A stretch of DNA of 64,000 nucleotides from Spisula solida (lineage: Eukaryota > Mollusca > Bivalvia > Venerida > Mactridae): contig OX365950.1 in NCBI GenBank assembly GCA_947247005.1, positions 11,916,720 to 11,980,719 on the forward strand, in the 5' to 3' direction. Positions 34,647 to 47,064 of this stretch are shown here, piece after piece. Both the position numbers and the translations under genes were made by a program. How positions within the stretch are numbered: position 1 is the stretch's first letter; each line of letters opens with the position of its first letter. A model generated the notes under the pieces. The model saw only the letters and a list, made by a program, of their open reading frames with translations, ran no database searches and was not told the origin of the DNA.

Positions 34647-35653
34647 GGTTTTATATTTCAGTTTCATTAACCACACAATACTCAGTTGAGTAACTTTCAA
34701 ACACTACATTGGTAATCCAGCATACAAGTGAATAAAGAACTGTATTGTTGGTGAATTATATCATAAGTTTTACAATCATGTAAGTTGTTACCAGCCAAAG
34801 GTTCCGGATAAACTCTTAAATACTACAGAAAAGTTACCAGTACGCAATAACACTTAAAATACAAGATGGAAGATACTGAGTGTTAGATTTATATTGACTA
34901 CATGAACCCCATCCAACACAATTACGTAGAATTAGTCTTCCTTTTATCGTACGAACATTACATTAACTCCAACTGAGCAAAGAAAAAAACATCAGCGAAA
35001 AAACGAGAGAAATGGTGAATTTGAATAAATCAATATCGCTGAGAAACATGAGAAATTCAGCAGGATAGGATTTGATTCCGTGAGAGTAGTATGAAGAATT
35101 GATGCAGAAATTGGTAAATGTGAGCTGATAATACCCAAAGTGAATATTATAGTGTAGCTGTGACAGATAGGCGGGCATCTAATTCTACAACAGAATGAAT
35201 ACAAAACACAGAAAACACTTTACACCGCATGTTTCAGGGTTTACCGAATTACAGGTAATAATAACAAAATGTGTTCTACATACATGAAATATATACGATG
35301 GTGATAAATGCTGTTACCCGCAGCATATGCATTTGTCCCGCTTGCAAAAAATATAGATGTCCGTCAACAAGTTTTGTGATATGCCCTATCAGCAGTTGCA
35401 GCAACTTCCGCATTTGACGTCAATGACGCCATACTGTCACATGACGTCTCGAATGATCTTTTCAAACCGAATACATTTTGGTCCCGAAAGTTGCCCTTCT
35501 TTATTACAATGTAACTTATTTGACACAATCGGAATTTGCGAGTTTTGAATACCGAACAATGATTTTTCCCAGATGTATATGATTGCATATTGTCTCTGCA
35601 CGTACAACCGACAATAAAACAAGGTACTGTGTAACCACCATGACTACGGCTTG

Positions 35654-35743
35654 CTCACAGGCACTCGATTCGATTTGATGGTCCGGAAATGTTTTAGAGT
35701 AATATTTTTTCCGGACCATGAAATCGCATCGAGGGCCTGTGAG
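35654..35743. mobile_element. MITE family 2, copy 1 (90-bp hairpin)
   Basis: Arms CTCACAGGC(A)CTCGATTCGATTTGATGGTCCGGAAA and its inverted partner flank the loop GTTTTAGAGTAATATT. The same loop and right arm recur at 58475-58556. Confidence 0.75.
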
Positions 35744-36023
35744 CTTGCTCGGTTAATCTAAGCCATGCAGAATATACATTTGTAATACATTGTCACCATA
35801 ACCTGACAGCATGACAAGCTGATTGTTTTGCAAGTAAACAGCACTGGGTGTCTGTCAACGATCGATGAATTTTACAGAGAAAATATATTTGTTTTTCGGG
35901 TCTGGTGTAGTCAGACAGGATCACGTAAATAACAGTTACTGGTTATCGCCGCCTGAACTAATAAGTCTAGATATAACCATAATCGATTCCAATAAAATAG
36001 GATAAAGTCTCTATGATGAAGTT

Positions 36024-36195
36024 TGTGATACAAGGTCCGTGATGCATTATATAATTGGTCGATCTTCAATAATTAAGCTCGCCTTATTTTATATTTCAGA
36101 CGGACGTGCACGAACGAGTGTGTGATACATGGTCCGTGATACATTATATATTTGTTATCTTCAATAGCATTGCCTAATTTTATATTCCCAGCGGT
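36024..36195. repeat. Diverged 97-bp tandem duplication
   Basis: TGTGATACAAGGTCCGTGAT starts at 36024 and TGTGATACATGGTCCGTGAT at 36121; both continue through CATTATATA, ATCTTCAATA and TTTTATAT. A perfect 14-base palindrome GGTGAGATCTCACC lies nearby at 36299-36312. Confidence 0.7.
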
Positions 36196-36499
36196 ATATC
36201 ACTTTAAGAAGCTATGAAGTCTATATAGACCAAACATTTGCCAATGGTGAGGTATCGTTGCCTAGTAATTAGATCAGATTAACCCTTGTTTCAAACAGGT
36301 GAGATCTCACCCTCTGGCATGCATTTATTGATTCAAAGAGATTTTTTGCCAAACATTAACAAGTTAACAAGTTGAAGAGTTAAGTACACGATACCTGACT
36401 TGAGGGGTACACGTAGATCATCAAACAATCACCTACCATCGTGTGGAAAATATGTTCCAAACTTATGGATACAGCGCAGCCATGAACGCAATTTCATTA

Positions 36500-36935
36500 C
36501 TTATCCTCTGATATAGACAAACAATATCCAGTCTACACGAAGGACGCATTTTATTTGCAACCAAAGAACTACACTCAGTCTACACAATTATAATCGTGGG
36601 ACAATGTCGAAACATCAACCAGTCTACATAAATGAAGCATCGTTGTTGCCTTCAAAGAACTGCTCCCAGTCTACACGAAGGTAGCATTATTGTTTCTTTC
36701 AAAGAACTACACCCAGTCTACACGAAGGTAGCATTATTGTTTCTTTCAAAGAACTACACCCAGTCTACACGGTAGCCTTTATAATCGTGTTGCATTGTCA
36801 TAGAACTGCAAGCAGTCTACACGAAGGCATCCTTTATAATCTTGTTACATTGTCATAGAACTGCAACCAGTCTATACGAAGACAGCGTTTATAATCTTAT
36901 TACGATTGCAAAAAACTGCATCAAGTCTACAGTTG
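36500..36935. repeat. 44-55 bp minisatellite, about 9 copies
   Basis: The anchor CAGTCTACAC (or a close variant) starts at 36529, 36576, 36620, 36667, 36714, 36761, 36813, 36868 and about 36923. Three central copies are an exact 47-base spacing (CACGAAGGTAGCATTATTG); the last three form a longer 52-55 base subtype with CTTTATAATC-TGTT-CATTGTCATAGAACTGCA. Confidence 0.88.
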
Positions 36936-37417
36936 GTGCTAATATGTTCATGAAATTTACAACGGTATAATCATCAGGGGGGCCCAAGTAGAAGTCTTAT
37001 ATTTAATGAATACATCATGCATTCATTATAAGCACTCATTGATGTTCCCACAATCATGTACATGATCTAGTACAACAACTAAACATTATGTTATCCTGGT
37101 TTTAACTGAAAGTGTTGATAATAATTTATTCTGATTAAAGACTCCTTCGACGACTACAGTACATTGCTTTCATGATAGGTACATGTATACTACTAGTCAT
37201 GTAAAATACTTCAAACACAATTAAATTGTACTACATAATTGCATTATGTTGTATTTATTTATGAGCCTTGTGCAAATTAAAGTATTTTAAATATTGCTTA
37301 CTGTTTGTTCTGATTAAACTTGTCCGTCTGTCATGCAGGATTGTTTGTGTAGTATATTAATGAACTTGAAACTATAAATAGTACAAAATTGACGCATGGA
37401 GAACAACATTTGCGACA

Positions 37418-37742
37418 ATGCCCCAGAGTGGCCCTGCAAATTATTCGGAAGAAGAAGAAGGACATGGTACCGTTTTATCAAAACACTAACGGAAATCGTA
37501 AACTGACGATTAACTTTAAATTCTTTATAATTTGTTTACAACTATGAAGTGCGGTAAATGGAGCTGCAATACTAATACTGATTCAGTTACTGAACTCATT
37601 CAACCCGTATGTGTCACCCATTTGTAGTTTTTAAAGAATTGTAAACAATTTAAAGATGAGTGTAACTTAAATATTTTCGTAAGTGCTTTGACAAAACAGT
37701 ACCGAGGAGTGCGTAAAAGTCATCGTTATAGACACGGTGTAG
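37418..37742 (+). pseudogene. Possible small frame interrupted by a MITE
   Basis: ATG at 37418 opens MPQSGPANYSEEEEGH, and the frame runs straight into MITE family 1 copy 2 at 37466. Beyond the element (37704) the sequence resumes in the same frame as EECVKVIVIDTV and a TAG, with AATAAA a few bases later (37748-37754 region). The two pieces sum to 28 codons. Composition and GC are raised on the left side only. It may be a real exon hit by a transposon or a coincidence: the frame match alone has a one-in-three chance. Confidence 0.25.
37466..37703 (+). mobile_element. MITE family 1, copy 2 (238 bp)
   Basis: Ends GGTACCGTTTTATCAAAACACTAACG and CGTAAGTGCTTTGACAAAACAGTACC. It aligns over its full length with the reverse complement of 28367-28606. 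Flanks (GACAT and GAGGA) show no obvious target duplication. Confidence 0.8.
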
Positions 37743-37989
37743 AATACAATAAATTGTAATAGCACACAAATAGAGACAGACAGAAATGAACGTTGAGTCT
37801 CTCAGATTTGCTATCATGATAACATAGATTGAGAACTATGTGTTTTTGTCTACATTCTATCGATTGACACAGAAAAAATATACAACAGCTGGTTTAAGGA
37901 CAATTTGTCATTAGGCCAAAACTAATTGACATTGTGGTTCTGGTAACATGCTTAAAATAGGGTAGGCAAGATAAGGAAAAATATTTAAA

Positions 37990-38110
37990 AAACCAACATT
38001 TTTTATTGTTTATATGCACTGTAAAATCAAAGACCCCCGGTGACTTCTAGAAAATGTCAATAAAATGTTAAGGGTAGCCCGGGCAAAAAGTTGGGTAGGT
38101 AGGATTATCA
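37990..38110. repeat. Dispersed repeat with GGGTAGGTAGGATTATC
   Basis: The stretch GGGTAGCCCGGGCAAAAAGTTGGGTAGGTAGG is of a type I know as recurring in bivalve DNA. No ends can be set. Confidence 0.3.
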
Positions 38111-38596
38111 GGATCACAATATAAGTATATTTTTGATGTCGCCTTATCGTATACATAATAACATGTATGATTATGACAGCGACATGCTAAATTAAACCTA
38201 GTATTATAGTTAATCTATATTGACGACCCAGTTATTATATTGCATGTAAATTGTATTTATAAATATCGGTGCTGATTCATACAATGGACGAACAATAGAT
38301 ATATGGGATATATAAATCGATGAACAATGGACACAGAACCAGGCGTTTAGTTTCATCCATTAATTATGTGTCAAATTTCCATATTCATGTTAAAACGGTC
38401 CATCCCCAGTCTAAACAAGAATTGCCGAGTTTCCAAGGGTAGCTCATGGCAACACATTATACAATGTATTTTACAAATTGTAGTAAACATAAAGTCTGGG
38501 ATAGTCATTTAGCATTACTCTGACTCCAATACAGTTTCCTATAAATTCAGGTCTAGCTTGACTAGGGAAGTTCAGCCAAATAATTGCAAGTGGTCA

Positions 38597-38933
38597 GTGT
38601 TGACAGGTGGTCCAGTAGTGAGAGCTGCTGACTGTTGGTCCGAAAGTTGTGGGTTCGATCCCGCCTCCAGCGATTAAAAACAGAAATGCTTTCAGTGTTT
38701 CCAACCTGACATAACATAATTTACTAACAGTCTTTCGGGCGATACTTCAAAAACCGAGGTCCCGTGTATGATGCTTTACATCGGCACGTAAAAGAACCAT
38801 CAGAAGCTGCTTCTGGAATTGGTGCATCTTCTGTATCATGCACTATCCCCCAAAAACTAAAGTGACTAACCTCTTCTGGGGGACTCGCCCATATGGGTGG
38901 CGTGGAGAAATAGAAGCATAATTATATAGATCA
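38597..38933 (+). mobile_element. Full-length tRNA-derived SINE with target duplications
   Basis: The head has a tRNA-like pol III promoter (GGTGGTCCAGTAGTGAGAG as A box, GGGTTCGATCCCGCC as B box). The body carries CTTTCGGGCGATACTTCAAAAACCGAGGTCCCGTG and GGCACGTAAAAGAACCATCAG, phrases I associate with widespread metazoan SINE core domains, and a tail ending CCCATATGGGTGGCG and AT-rich bases. It is flanked by TTGCAAGTGGTCA (38584-38596) and TTGTAAGTGGTCA (38934-38946), a 13-base direct repeat with one mismatch, the mark of LINE-driven insertion. No open frame is expected. Confidence 0.85.
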
Positions 38934-39379
38934 TTGTAAGTGGTCACCTTAATTAAGCAACCACCTGTTTGTACCAGTTAAAATAATTTGATACTTTACT
39001 GGTCACTTCATATTAAATACAACTCTATAAAACAGGTACCTAAACTTGCATGAAACTGTTTTGGGTTAAATGCTAAATTGACTATAAAAAACTGTGTCGT
39101 TACTAAAAAAATTCGTTTTATTTATAAAATGCATTTTACATTTTTTGTACTGAACTTCAGATTGATCGACTGTTGTCAACGTGCTAGATTGCATGTTGCA
39201 TATTTTACATACCGCGGTGTGTTTTGACTGATTATTTCGCTTGTTATCGTCTTGCTCAGTGCCCAGTCGTTATATTTTTAACAAGTCTATCAATGATTAT
39301 GTGTCGTTTATACAAATTATGCCGCTATATAGGACCAGTACAGTCGACCTCGTCACGAAACATGTATATTATACCCTAC

Positions 39380-39503
39380 CTTCCTCCTCTTCTACTTCCG
39401 GTGTCTCCTCGTGTTTATGGTCCATGGGTTCCTCATCCCCTAGTAATTCCCCTTGTTCCAAATCCTGCTCAGGCTGAGCCTGCCACTGACCGTCGTCTTC
39501 CAT
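39380..39503 (-). CDS. Probable first coding exon: acidic N-terminus
   Basis: Minus strand: ATGG start at 39503, 41 codons plus one base, then the donor GGAAG|GTAGGG. The peptide starts MEDDGQWQAQPEQDLEQGEL, continues through GDEEPMDHKHEE and ends PEVEEEE, strongly acidic and Gln/Glu-rich with no hydrophobic segment, as in disordered N-termini of nuclear RNA-binding or chromatin proteins. GC is about 52% against about 35% around it, the sharpest coding-like island in the window. Exit phase 1 matches the 21.1 kb candidate. Alternative: on the plus strand the same bases form a pyrimidine tract, a CCCTAG acceptor and an ATCAGG|GTAAGT donor, so a short plus-strand exon is possible. Family not recognised. 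Confidence 0.5.
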
Positions 39504-39519
39504 CAGGGTAAGTAAGTTT

Positions 39520-41340
39520 GAATCTTAGCCAAGGAAATTATTCAAATCAATGAAAATCACTTTATCTGCCGTGTTATAAATCCAACTGTAATAATTCTAT
39601 GTCATTAAACAAGCTCGATAATCACCATTAACTTATTCAAATAAATCGGTCACAATTATTGCCTGCAAAAAATGCTAAAGCAATATTGATCAATTATTTC
39701 ACTGCATGCTATGGTAAAATCCGAACTATTCCCACAACACATTGATACTCATATGTATAAATTTGATCAAAATCGACCCAAAATATTCGTACACACGCTA
39801 ACTCAACATCTGATCCTGAATTTTAAAACTATATGATTTAGAATTTATCTACGGATTGCTCAGCTGTTTCTCGGTGCTAATCTCTACGAGGTTTTTACAC
39901 AAATCTATATGTGACTTAAACCAGTTAACTGGTACGATAGTATTACAAATTACAATACTATTGTATAGTTATCAATGCATATAGATTTATTGTTATGACT
40001 GTCACATTACAGAGTCAAAATTGATTTCCATTCAACCGTCTATACAGTTAGCAAACTCCACTATCGATTTTCATATATCTATAAAATCCCGATCTGTTAA
40101 ATAAACGTAATCAACTTAGACACTGAACGTTCCACTTTAAATAGAGCCTGACGCTTTATATTCTAAAATCAACGAATGTTTACAAGTTGTAATCCGTATA
40201 AACATCCATTTGTTTCAAGCTATCTAGCGAGTGTAGGTATATTATACAAATCAGTGCCGACATTTGTAACTGAACCAGCTGTATCTGATTATAGCAGTTG
40301 GAATTCTCCCACCGACTCGCGTATTGTTTACAAACAAACCCGTTTTTCTAGCACTGCGTTTCTCAATAGCTCTCCCAGATTTTCATTGTAACCGGCATGT
40401 AATCTATGTCAACATGAAAGCCTTCCCTGAAAACCAAGCTATATTTTCCAATACAATTCCATAGGAAGTCTTCAACAAACACATTAGCTCTTCTCCTAGC
40501 TGCGTAGAAAATCTTATAATCCCAACCATGCATGCGTAAACATACACTAGCTATGCACCGCCAATCTCTATGCTTCTAAAATGAGTAAATATCGCCCCCA
40601 AACACAAAATTTAATACCACCAATTACATTTCCTCTGAAATCCCATAGCCTATCAAAATATAAACATATTTTCCAAGCTCAAACGCGATGTTATCTTCAA
40701 AAGACGCTCAAATCGGAGTACCTCGGAGGTCTTCGCTATTCTGAACCAAATTTTCTAAGTATTCAGAAACGGAATATATATAGAAATAAGACCATAAGAC
40801 AGCGGTGTAGATCGATAAAGACTTGTTCCGTATATAATTGCCTACCAAAGTCTGACTTCTACACAGAGATATGAAGATTTCACGGACATATAAAAGATAA
40901 GACGCCCGAAGCTTAGTTCTCTAGATCTAGACTACTTAAGATGGTCGTTGTGATATAAGTCTACTGACCGAACAAATACAACCTCATCAGAATTATACCC
41001 TATAAAATACCAAGTGATTCCAAAATAGAATGTATATCTGATAGCTTAATTTAATAGTAGAGTGGTTATTTAAAGTGCAAGAACTTGGGACTTGGGGTCG
41101 TACCAAAGGCAAAAAGAAAATAAATTGTTGTGCAGTGTTTTATTATTTCAATTAATTGGTAGGCCCTAAACAACATGAAAACTAAAAAAAAACATGTTAC
41201 TAGCTGTTCTCTCATATGATCGTGTAGCGATGTATACCATATATAGAATGAAGTGTCTGATATAACACTTCGGTGTGATACCAGTAAATGCAATACATAC
41301 TGACATTGACATAACGCTAGTTTATACAATCTGGATTGTA
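39520..41340. other. No firm feature upstream of the 39.4 kb exon
   Basis: AT-rich. This would hold the promoter of the minus-strand exon at 39380-39503. Plus frames at 40176-40391 and 40581-40874 are unrecognised. Confidence 0.35.
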
Positions 41341-41514
41341 CACTTAATATAAGGTCGATTTTAAAACAAGTTCTACAATTTATATTAATCTCCGCGACAC
41401 CTCACCCCTTCTTGGATTCCGTCGCCGTGATGGTTTGGGAGAGGAGAAGACAGTGCTCCCTTTAAATAATTTAATAATAAGCTTCAAAAAAATAAACACA
41501 GCGGTTTCATTGCT

Positions 41515-41588
41515 CCTCGTGGCCACTGAGCGAACCCCGAACCTCTCACACTGAAATCAGCCACTCTACCATTGAGCTGTCGAGGCGG
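41515..41588 (-). mobile_element. tRNA-like SINE head
   Basis: On the minus strand CGACAGCTCAATGGTAGAGTGG is a pol III A-box block and GGTTCGGGGTTCGCTC a degenerate B box. The acceptor ends do not pair as in a real tRNA. The SINE body would run to lower coordinates, perhaps to about 41350 (AAACAAGTTCTACAATTTAT). Confidence 0.55.
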
Positions 41589-42421
41589 TTAGAACGATAA
41601 CAAATGCATGAATACATGTGGCCGGGGATACCATTCTAGGGGCTTAGTAAGCGGTGCGGATACAGATGTATTTTGCTGTATCTAAATACCGTACTTTACT
41701 TATAAAGTTATATTTGTACAGATGAGTTAAATCATACATGGTGTCAGTTAGCAGCTGTGACATTGTATATTCAATACTCTTTATACTGTTAATCTAAGGT
41801 AAGGAAAGAACAGAGCAAAAACAGATTTCAAATGTAGCTATATACCAGTATGACTTAAATTGACACTTTATTGACATTTTATCTAAGAAAACCAGAGATA
41901 TTTGATCCTCTTTTTTCATTTAACGACTTGTACTGGTATAAAGTTGTCATTTTTCTTGAAAGTTGAAACATATTTCACGCGCATGTCACAAATAGATATA
42001 AAAGAGAACAAAAACGTCCTTAATGAAGTATTCAGGGTACAATGTAGTGGCAAATTACTTATTTTCGCGCGAATTAAATTTCGTAGATTTTGATAAAAAT
42101 GCATTTTCGAGGGGTCGTAAATTCGTGGATTACCGCACATGAAAGGGTAAACCCATGTATGACTTTGAGAGGTCGACTAATCGTGGTGATTATATTTCAT
42201 GAACGAAGTTCAACAACAAAATCAACGAAAATTCAACTCCCTCGAAAAATAATGATTTTACAGCATGTGAATATTACAAAGTGGTCATTTAGCTGAACAC
42301 AACTTTGGTGAGCATTGGCACTTCAAACGACAGGTATTTGTTCCCTTTAAATGTAGATGTAACAAGAGATATGGATGAAACATAAATACATCCATGGCAG
42401 CCAAAATAATCATCAATATAA

Positions 42422-42560
42422 AAGGTCATGGTGACCTTGACCTTCGGCGTGTTGAACCTCAAACTTAACAGAGATCACCTACTGATGGTGGCTAACATCC
42501 TTATAAAGTTTGAACACCCTGGGACGAACTGATCTTAAGTTATTGGCCAAAAACAATTTG
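42422..42560. repeat. Dispersed GGTCATGGTGACCTTGACC repeat
   Basis: The unit AAAGGTCATGGTGACCTTGACCTT...GTTGAACC...AACTTAACAGAGATCACC...AAGTTTGAACACCCTG is a single copy of a phrase set common in bivalve DNA as far as I know. Confidence 0.55.
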
Positions 42561-42989
42561 ATCTATTTATTCATGTTAAACGGGCCACAACAACCGATAT
42601 GTGCAAACCCATACTGAAAGGTATCGTTAATTGCCAATATGACTTAATATCCTCCTGTATTAAACGACCAATATGCAAACAATTCATGGCAAGAAATAAT
42701 CATGTAATTCATTGGATCAGTAAGGCTTACATGTAAAAATGTATAATGTTCACGTACTTCAAAGTTGTATACAGTATGCAGTCTATTGCAGTATGAATAT
42801 TTGATATCTATGTCCTAAAACAATCCCATATGTGCCATAAAACCCAGCAACTTTATGACAATCCTATCAAGTTTCACAGGGACATAATTACAGAGAATCG
42901 TATAATTATTAAACGTCTACCAAGCAATAAGCTTAAAAGAGAATGCATAATACATCATGTACTAGCACATATACCGGACAACCAAAGAG

Positions 42990-43215
42990 TTGGTGTTGTT
43001 ATGGACAGGTTTCCGGGGTCGCAACAAGATGACCAAAACCACAGATGAACAAGGGCACCAAAGCCGTTATCGACAGGTATACAAGAACCGTGAGTGGCTG
43101 TTGTTATGGACAGGGGTAGGTATACCAGAATTGTAATGTCGCACCAGAGCCGTTTGTGGCGTCATGGACAAGGGCATCAACGCCTTGACTCAATGCCGTT
43201 ATATGGATATGGGTA
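42990..43215. repeat. Degenerate minisatellite with GTTATGGACAGG anchor
   Basis: GTTATGGACAGG, GTTATCGACAGG, GTTATGGACAGG, GTCATGGACAAGG and GTTATATGGATATGG occur at about 42998, 43063, 43102, 43161 and 43199, with CAAGGGCACCAAAGCC/CAAGGGCATCAACGCC between. Spacing alternates about 38 and 60 bases. Confidence 0.6.
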
Positions 43216-43482
43216 CAATAATCGTATCGTGATTGACTGTAGTTATATTCAGGGGTTATATAGCCATCAGTAGATGTCTGAATGGAACTCAAGAATAGAA
43301 TATATACCGTCGTCACGTGACAATCTTGAAGTAAAACGAGGCCGGGAACATATACAGTGTTCACAAAACAGTCGAACTTTGAAAACTATTGTATAATTAT
43401 GTACATATTGCCGGCTTTCACGCAGAGTTATTGCGTGGGTTTATAAAAGACTAAAAAAAAGAAATAATCAAACAAAGCTTAC

Positions 43483-43542
43483 ATGTGTCACTTTGCTCAT
43501 CACAGATAAGTTGTCCTCGTTCACCTTGGTGCTGTCCGCCAT
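43483..43542 (-). CDS. Probable first coding exon of 20 codons, unknown protein
   Basis: Minus strand: ACCAATGGCG start context at 43542, exactly 20 codons (MADSTKVNEDNLSVMSKVTH), then the donor ACACAT|GTAAGC, so it exits in phase 0. GC is 50% in an AT-rich setting. The peptide is hydrophilic with no signal sequence. It is not recognised as a known protein. A weak plus-strand start-plus-donor (MQSDDSQR before GTAAGA, about 44032-44056) lies 500 bases upstream in divergent orientation, so a bidirectional promoter between them is conceivable. Confidence 0.5.
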
Positions 43543-43559
43543 TGGTACGAACCTGCCAC

Positions 43560-46500
43560 ACTGTATCCATAGCAACTAGAATTTGTCTTCTTTGTTTTAA
43601 AATTCACTTTATATACAAAACGTAGCTGGATAATGGTTTACATTAAAACTGTTTGTTCTTATGAATTTGTTCACTCTTTGTCGATTTGAACACATGCATA
43701 TAATATATAACGTTAAAATCCATTGTTATCACATTTTTAGTGGCTTAATACCGAAGAGAAATGCCTTTATTTCAAGTTTGTCGTTCCTCTGAAGTGTTTA
43801 TCACGAGTCGTAACAATTACACGGCACCGTTTCCGGTCTAGCCTTTGTCACTCAAGTGTTATTATTTGCAATTTGAAATAATCGCTTGTAACAAGCTTGG
43901 AAGAATAAATACAAATATACACTCGTCGTTCAGAGGTCTACACTGCACATCTAAGACGAAGTATTCAGACACAGACACGTTTCTACACCATGAGACGGTG
44001 AGATGTTCATCAACAACACTGGTTTGATTTAATGCAAAGCGACGATTCACAAAGAAGGTAAGACATGCGTGTTTTGGATGCTAGTTGTCATACTATGAAC
44101 ACTCTACTACACACACATATGCATACTCTTATGATATACTGACGTACATTTAATCTTCATTGCTATTTTAATAAATTCCAGATTATTCTACAAAATGACA
44201 GTGTTTGATGCATCAAGTGATTCGAGTATGCTGTCATAATAAATAACCATTAGACGGTGATCATACTTTAACTATACCCTTACATGTGAACAATGATTTA
44301 TACCCTCACTTCTATGTAATATTAGCGACTCCTACTCTCGTATTTGATGTCGTAAATGATGTACAATGTAATAGTAAAAACAGTCGAAACCCGTTAACCC
44401 GAATTCGCCGGATCCGAAAATTCAATTATTTCGAATAAAACATGGGTTTGAATGGCTAGTTTATGCAGATGTTCATTTCCAATGAAAATATAAATAAATA
44501 ATTCGGGACATAAGAATGATTTCGGATGGTGCCGGTTATTCGGATAGAAGGTTGTCGAATCAACAACTGTATGTATGCTGTGTCAGTAGAGCGGGTGCTC
44601 AATATCAAAGACTATTTTCGATCTGAAAAAAGTCGGTCTAGTTATGAGTTCATCGGCACGTGCTGTTTTATTATAACTTCACGGTACAGACTTTACATTA
44701 ATCTTGTATTTTTAGAAGTACAGTGAAATCATTTCACTCGTATGGATGATATTAGTCATATCATCAATACTGATTCACTGTACGAATTCTTGTCTGAGAA
44801 AAATAAAACACACAGAAAAAAATAAGTTAATTCATTCGGATACAATATAACAATATCTATACATCATTAAAGACACACGAAGGAAGCCGCTGATATACAC
44901 ATACATATAACATTCTCCAAAACCATATCGAGTTTATTTCACACTAATTCATCAACCGAATTCTCAAATTACTCTATGAGAAAATACACCAAAGAAGTAT
45001 ATTTTCTTAACGGCGCATCAATCAAATTACATTCCGAGACGAAATAGTCACACGCTGTAACACACGTACTCACATATATTCGTACTCGTACTAAAACTTC
45101 CGTTCATATACTCCCATAGATTGTCAAAGTTGAGTTAATTGACGCTATGCACTTAAGTTTCGACACTTGACATGCGAAATACAAAATGCTTTAAGATGTC
45201 CTCGTCACAAACTACCATGCCTTACCGTGTGAAATATTCTTCAATAAATAACCTAGTAAAACGCATATTACACATGCACCCATTTTGTATACCCTTACAT
45301 AAATCCTACAAAGGGTTACTGTTTATACATTTGTATATATGCTTTAAATAACGACACTTTCAATTACCATAAGCAAAAAGCAAGCAACACATTTGCCTTA
45401 AATATCTTTTATACATTTTTTGAATATCATTAAAATTGAAGTTTTATGTCATTCAACATGTCTAATGGACTGCAGAATTTCAATTTAAAATGTGAATTTG
45501 AATGTATTTCCGGTGTGAGAATAAAATGGGTCGACGTCTGGTGGGAGCGAGGTAGAGATAAAATGTGCAGACAATTTTAACACTTCAAAATAACTTGTCG
45601 TTAAATCGGAGAAAATTGACAGTAACGGTCACAATGAATAATTGAAGCGTGGGCTATATAGTGAAAGTGTCCCTCTGTGAAATACCCAACATTTGAGTGT
45701 TTTATTTAAGATCGAAATTGTTCGAAATTGTATTTTTATTTCACCAATTACTCTTATTGTCAATTTTATTACGAAATAAATCTACCCGTACCTTTGTACT
45801 TTTATGACCCGATGGGATACAGTAGGGTACGTTAACATTATACAAAAGACAAAAATGTAGTTCAAACAAATATACGACTTCATTAAGTAGTATATTTATA
45901 CTTCGTATTACAACACCCTTATAACATGTCAGACGACATTTCTGTCCTCCAGCTTGCTAAATTGCACCATTAATGTAGTCAATGAAAATGGTACAAACCA
46001 ACGTTTTACAAGTGGAATCCAACTATATTGTAAGAAAACATAATTCTATTTCTGGAAGTCTTAAAACGACAATTACCCTATAAAGCGAAAATTAAGGATC
46101 GGCATCTGTGGCATTCTTTAAACTTTTTCTTCAAATACGAACTACTCACAACTGTACTTTTCTACCAAGAAAAAAAACACAAAGAAAACAAGTAACGTTG
46201 CTTCTTGCGCTTATTTCACATTTAATTTAAAACATTTAAAAAAAGTAGTTTTAAATCCCATAGTTCAATAGTATTTAGATAATTTTATTTCACATTATCC
46301 TGATAAAGGGTGAACCAGCAGTTACCTAAAATTACACCGAATGCTGGGTTGAACTAATGAACTATCACTACACTATCAATGTGGACCCTAGAAGAGCGTA
46401 CACGGATTATGTTGATGACTTTACATATTTTATACCTTGCTTGGAGTTCTCGTATTACAGCTTTATATTCATAATTTTAAATATCATAACATTTTACGAT

Positions 46501-46915
46501 TCATTAATCAGACCCCACAATTACATAAACATATACCATCATCTGTCAATCTGTCAGCTATAACATGGTAGCTACATGCATGCTGATATTTTGATGTAAC
46601 TTTGTAGATATACCTTTTGTACTCATGCTTACACCTGTTTGGACACTTCCTAGCAAAATTTACATATTCTTATAGCGTCAAAAAGCGTTCAATGTTTTAA
46701 ATTTACGCTTCATGATAATGAGATGATATTATACCAGTGATGTGACACAGTTCTTATGAAACGAATTAACTATTGCAATGCGATCAAGGCCAAGATTATC
46801 CACATGAAATGGTCAATTGAACCTATTTTTAAAATTTTATCTTACGAAGAATCGATTTAAGTCCGAAACTCCTATATCAACTGTGAACAAGGTTCTGCAA
46901 GCAAACCCTGTTCAG
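43560..46915. other. Mostly no supported feature
   Basis: AT-rich. CAGTCGAAACCCGTTAACCCGAATTCGCCGG at about 44380 resembles one end of a pogo/Tigger-type element, but no inverted partner is visible. Short plus frames (43845-44027, 44526-44726, 46357-46563) are unrecognised. A minus start with donor (MRFTRLFIEEYFT before GTAAGG, about 45269-45227) is noted as probably chance. Confidence 0.35.
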
Positions 46916-46920
46916 AAACA

Positions 46921-47032
46921 ATGGCGACATTGGTTGAAATTGTAAAATCGCGAACAGAGAACAAGTCCAGTTTACAAATCACAGTAGTCTATAAAGGTTC
47001 ACTAATAATAAAACCAGGAAGTGTAAGCAGGA
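46921..47032 (+). CDS. Possible first coding exon, weak
   Basis: ACAATGGCG is a good start context at 46921. The frame runs MATLVEIVKSRTENKSSLQI and onward for about 36 codons to a possible donor GAAGT|GTAAGC near 47022. Past that it would read into the inverted SINE and stop at 47121. GC is modest, and the composition is plausible but unremarkable. Not recognised. Confidence 0.2.
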
Positions 47033-47064
47033 AGAGAAATCAAACTACTGGACATCATCGATTT

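Noticed and set aside
36299..36312. Perfect 14-bp palindrome GGTGAGATCTCACC as a regulatory site
   Set aside because: A single short palindrome without neighbours; also contains an AAACAG|GTGAG donor-like match that could be chance.
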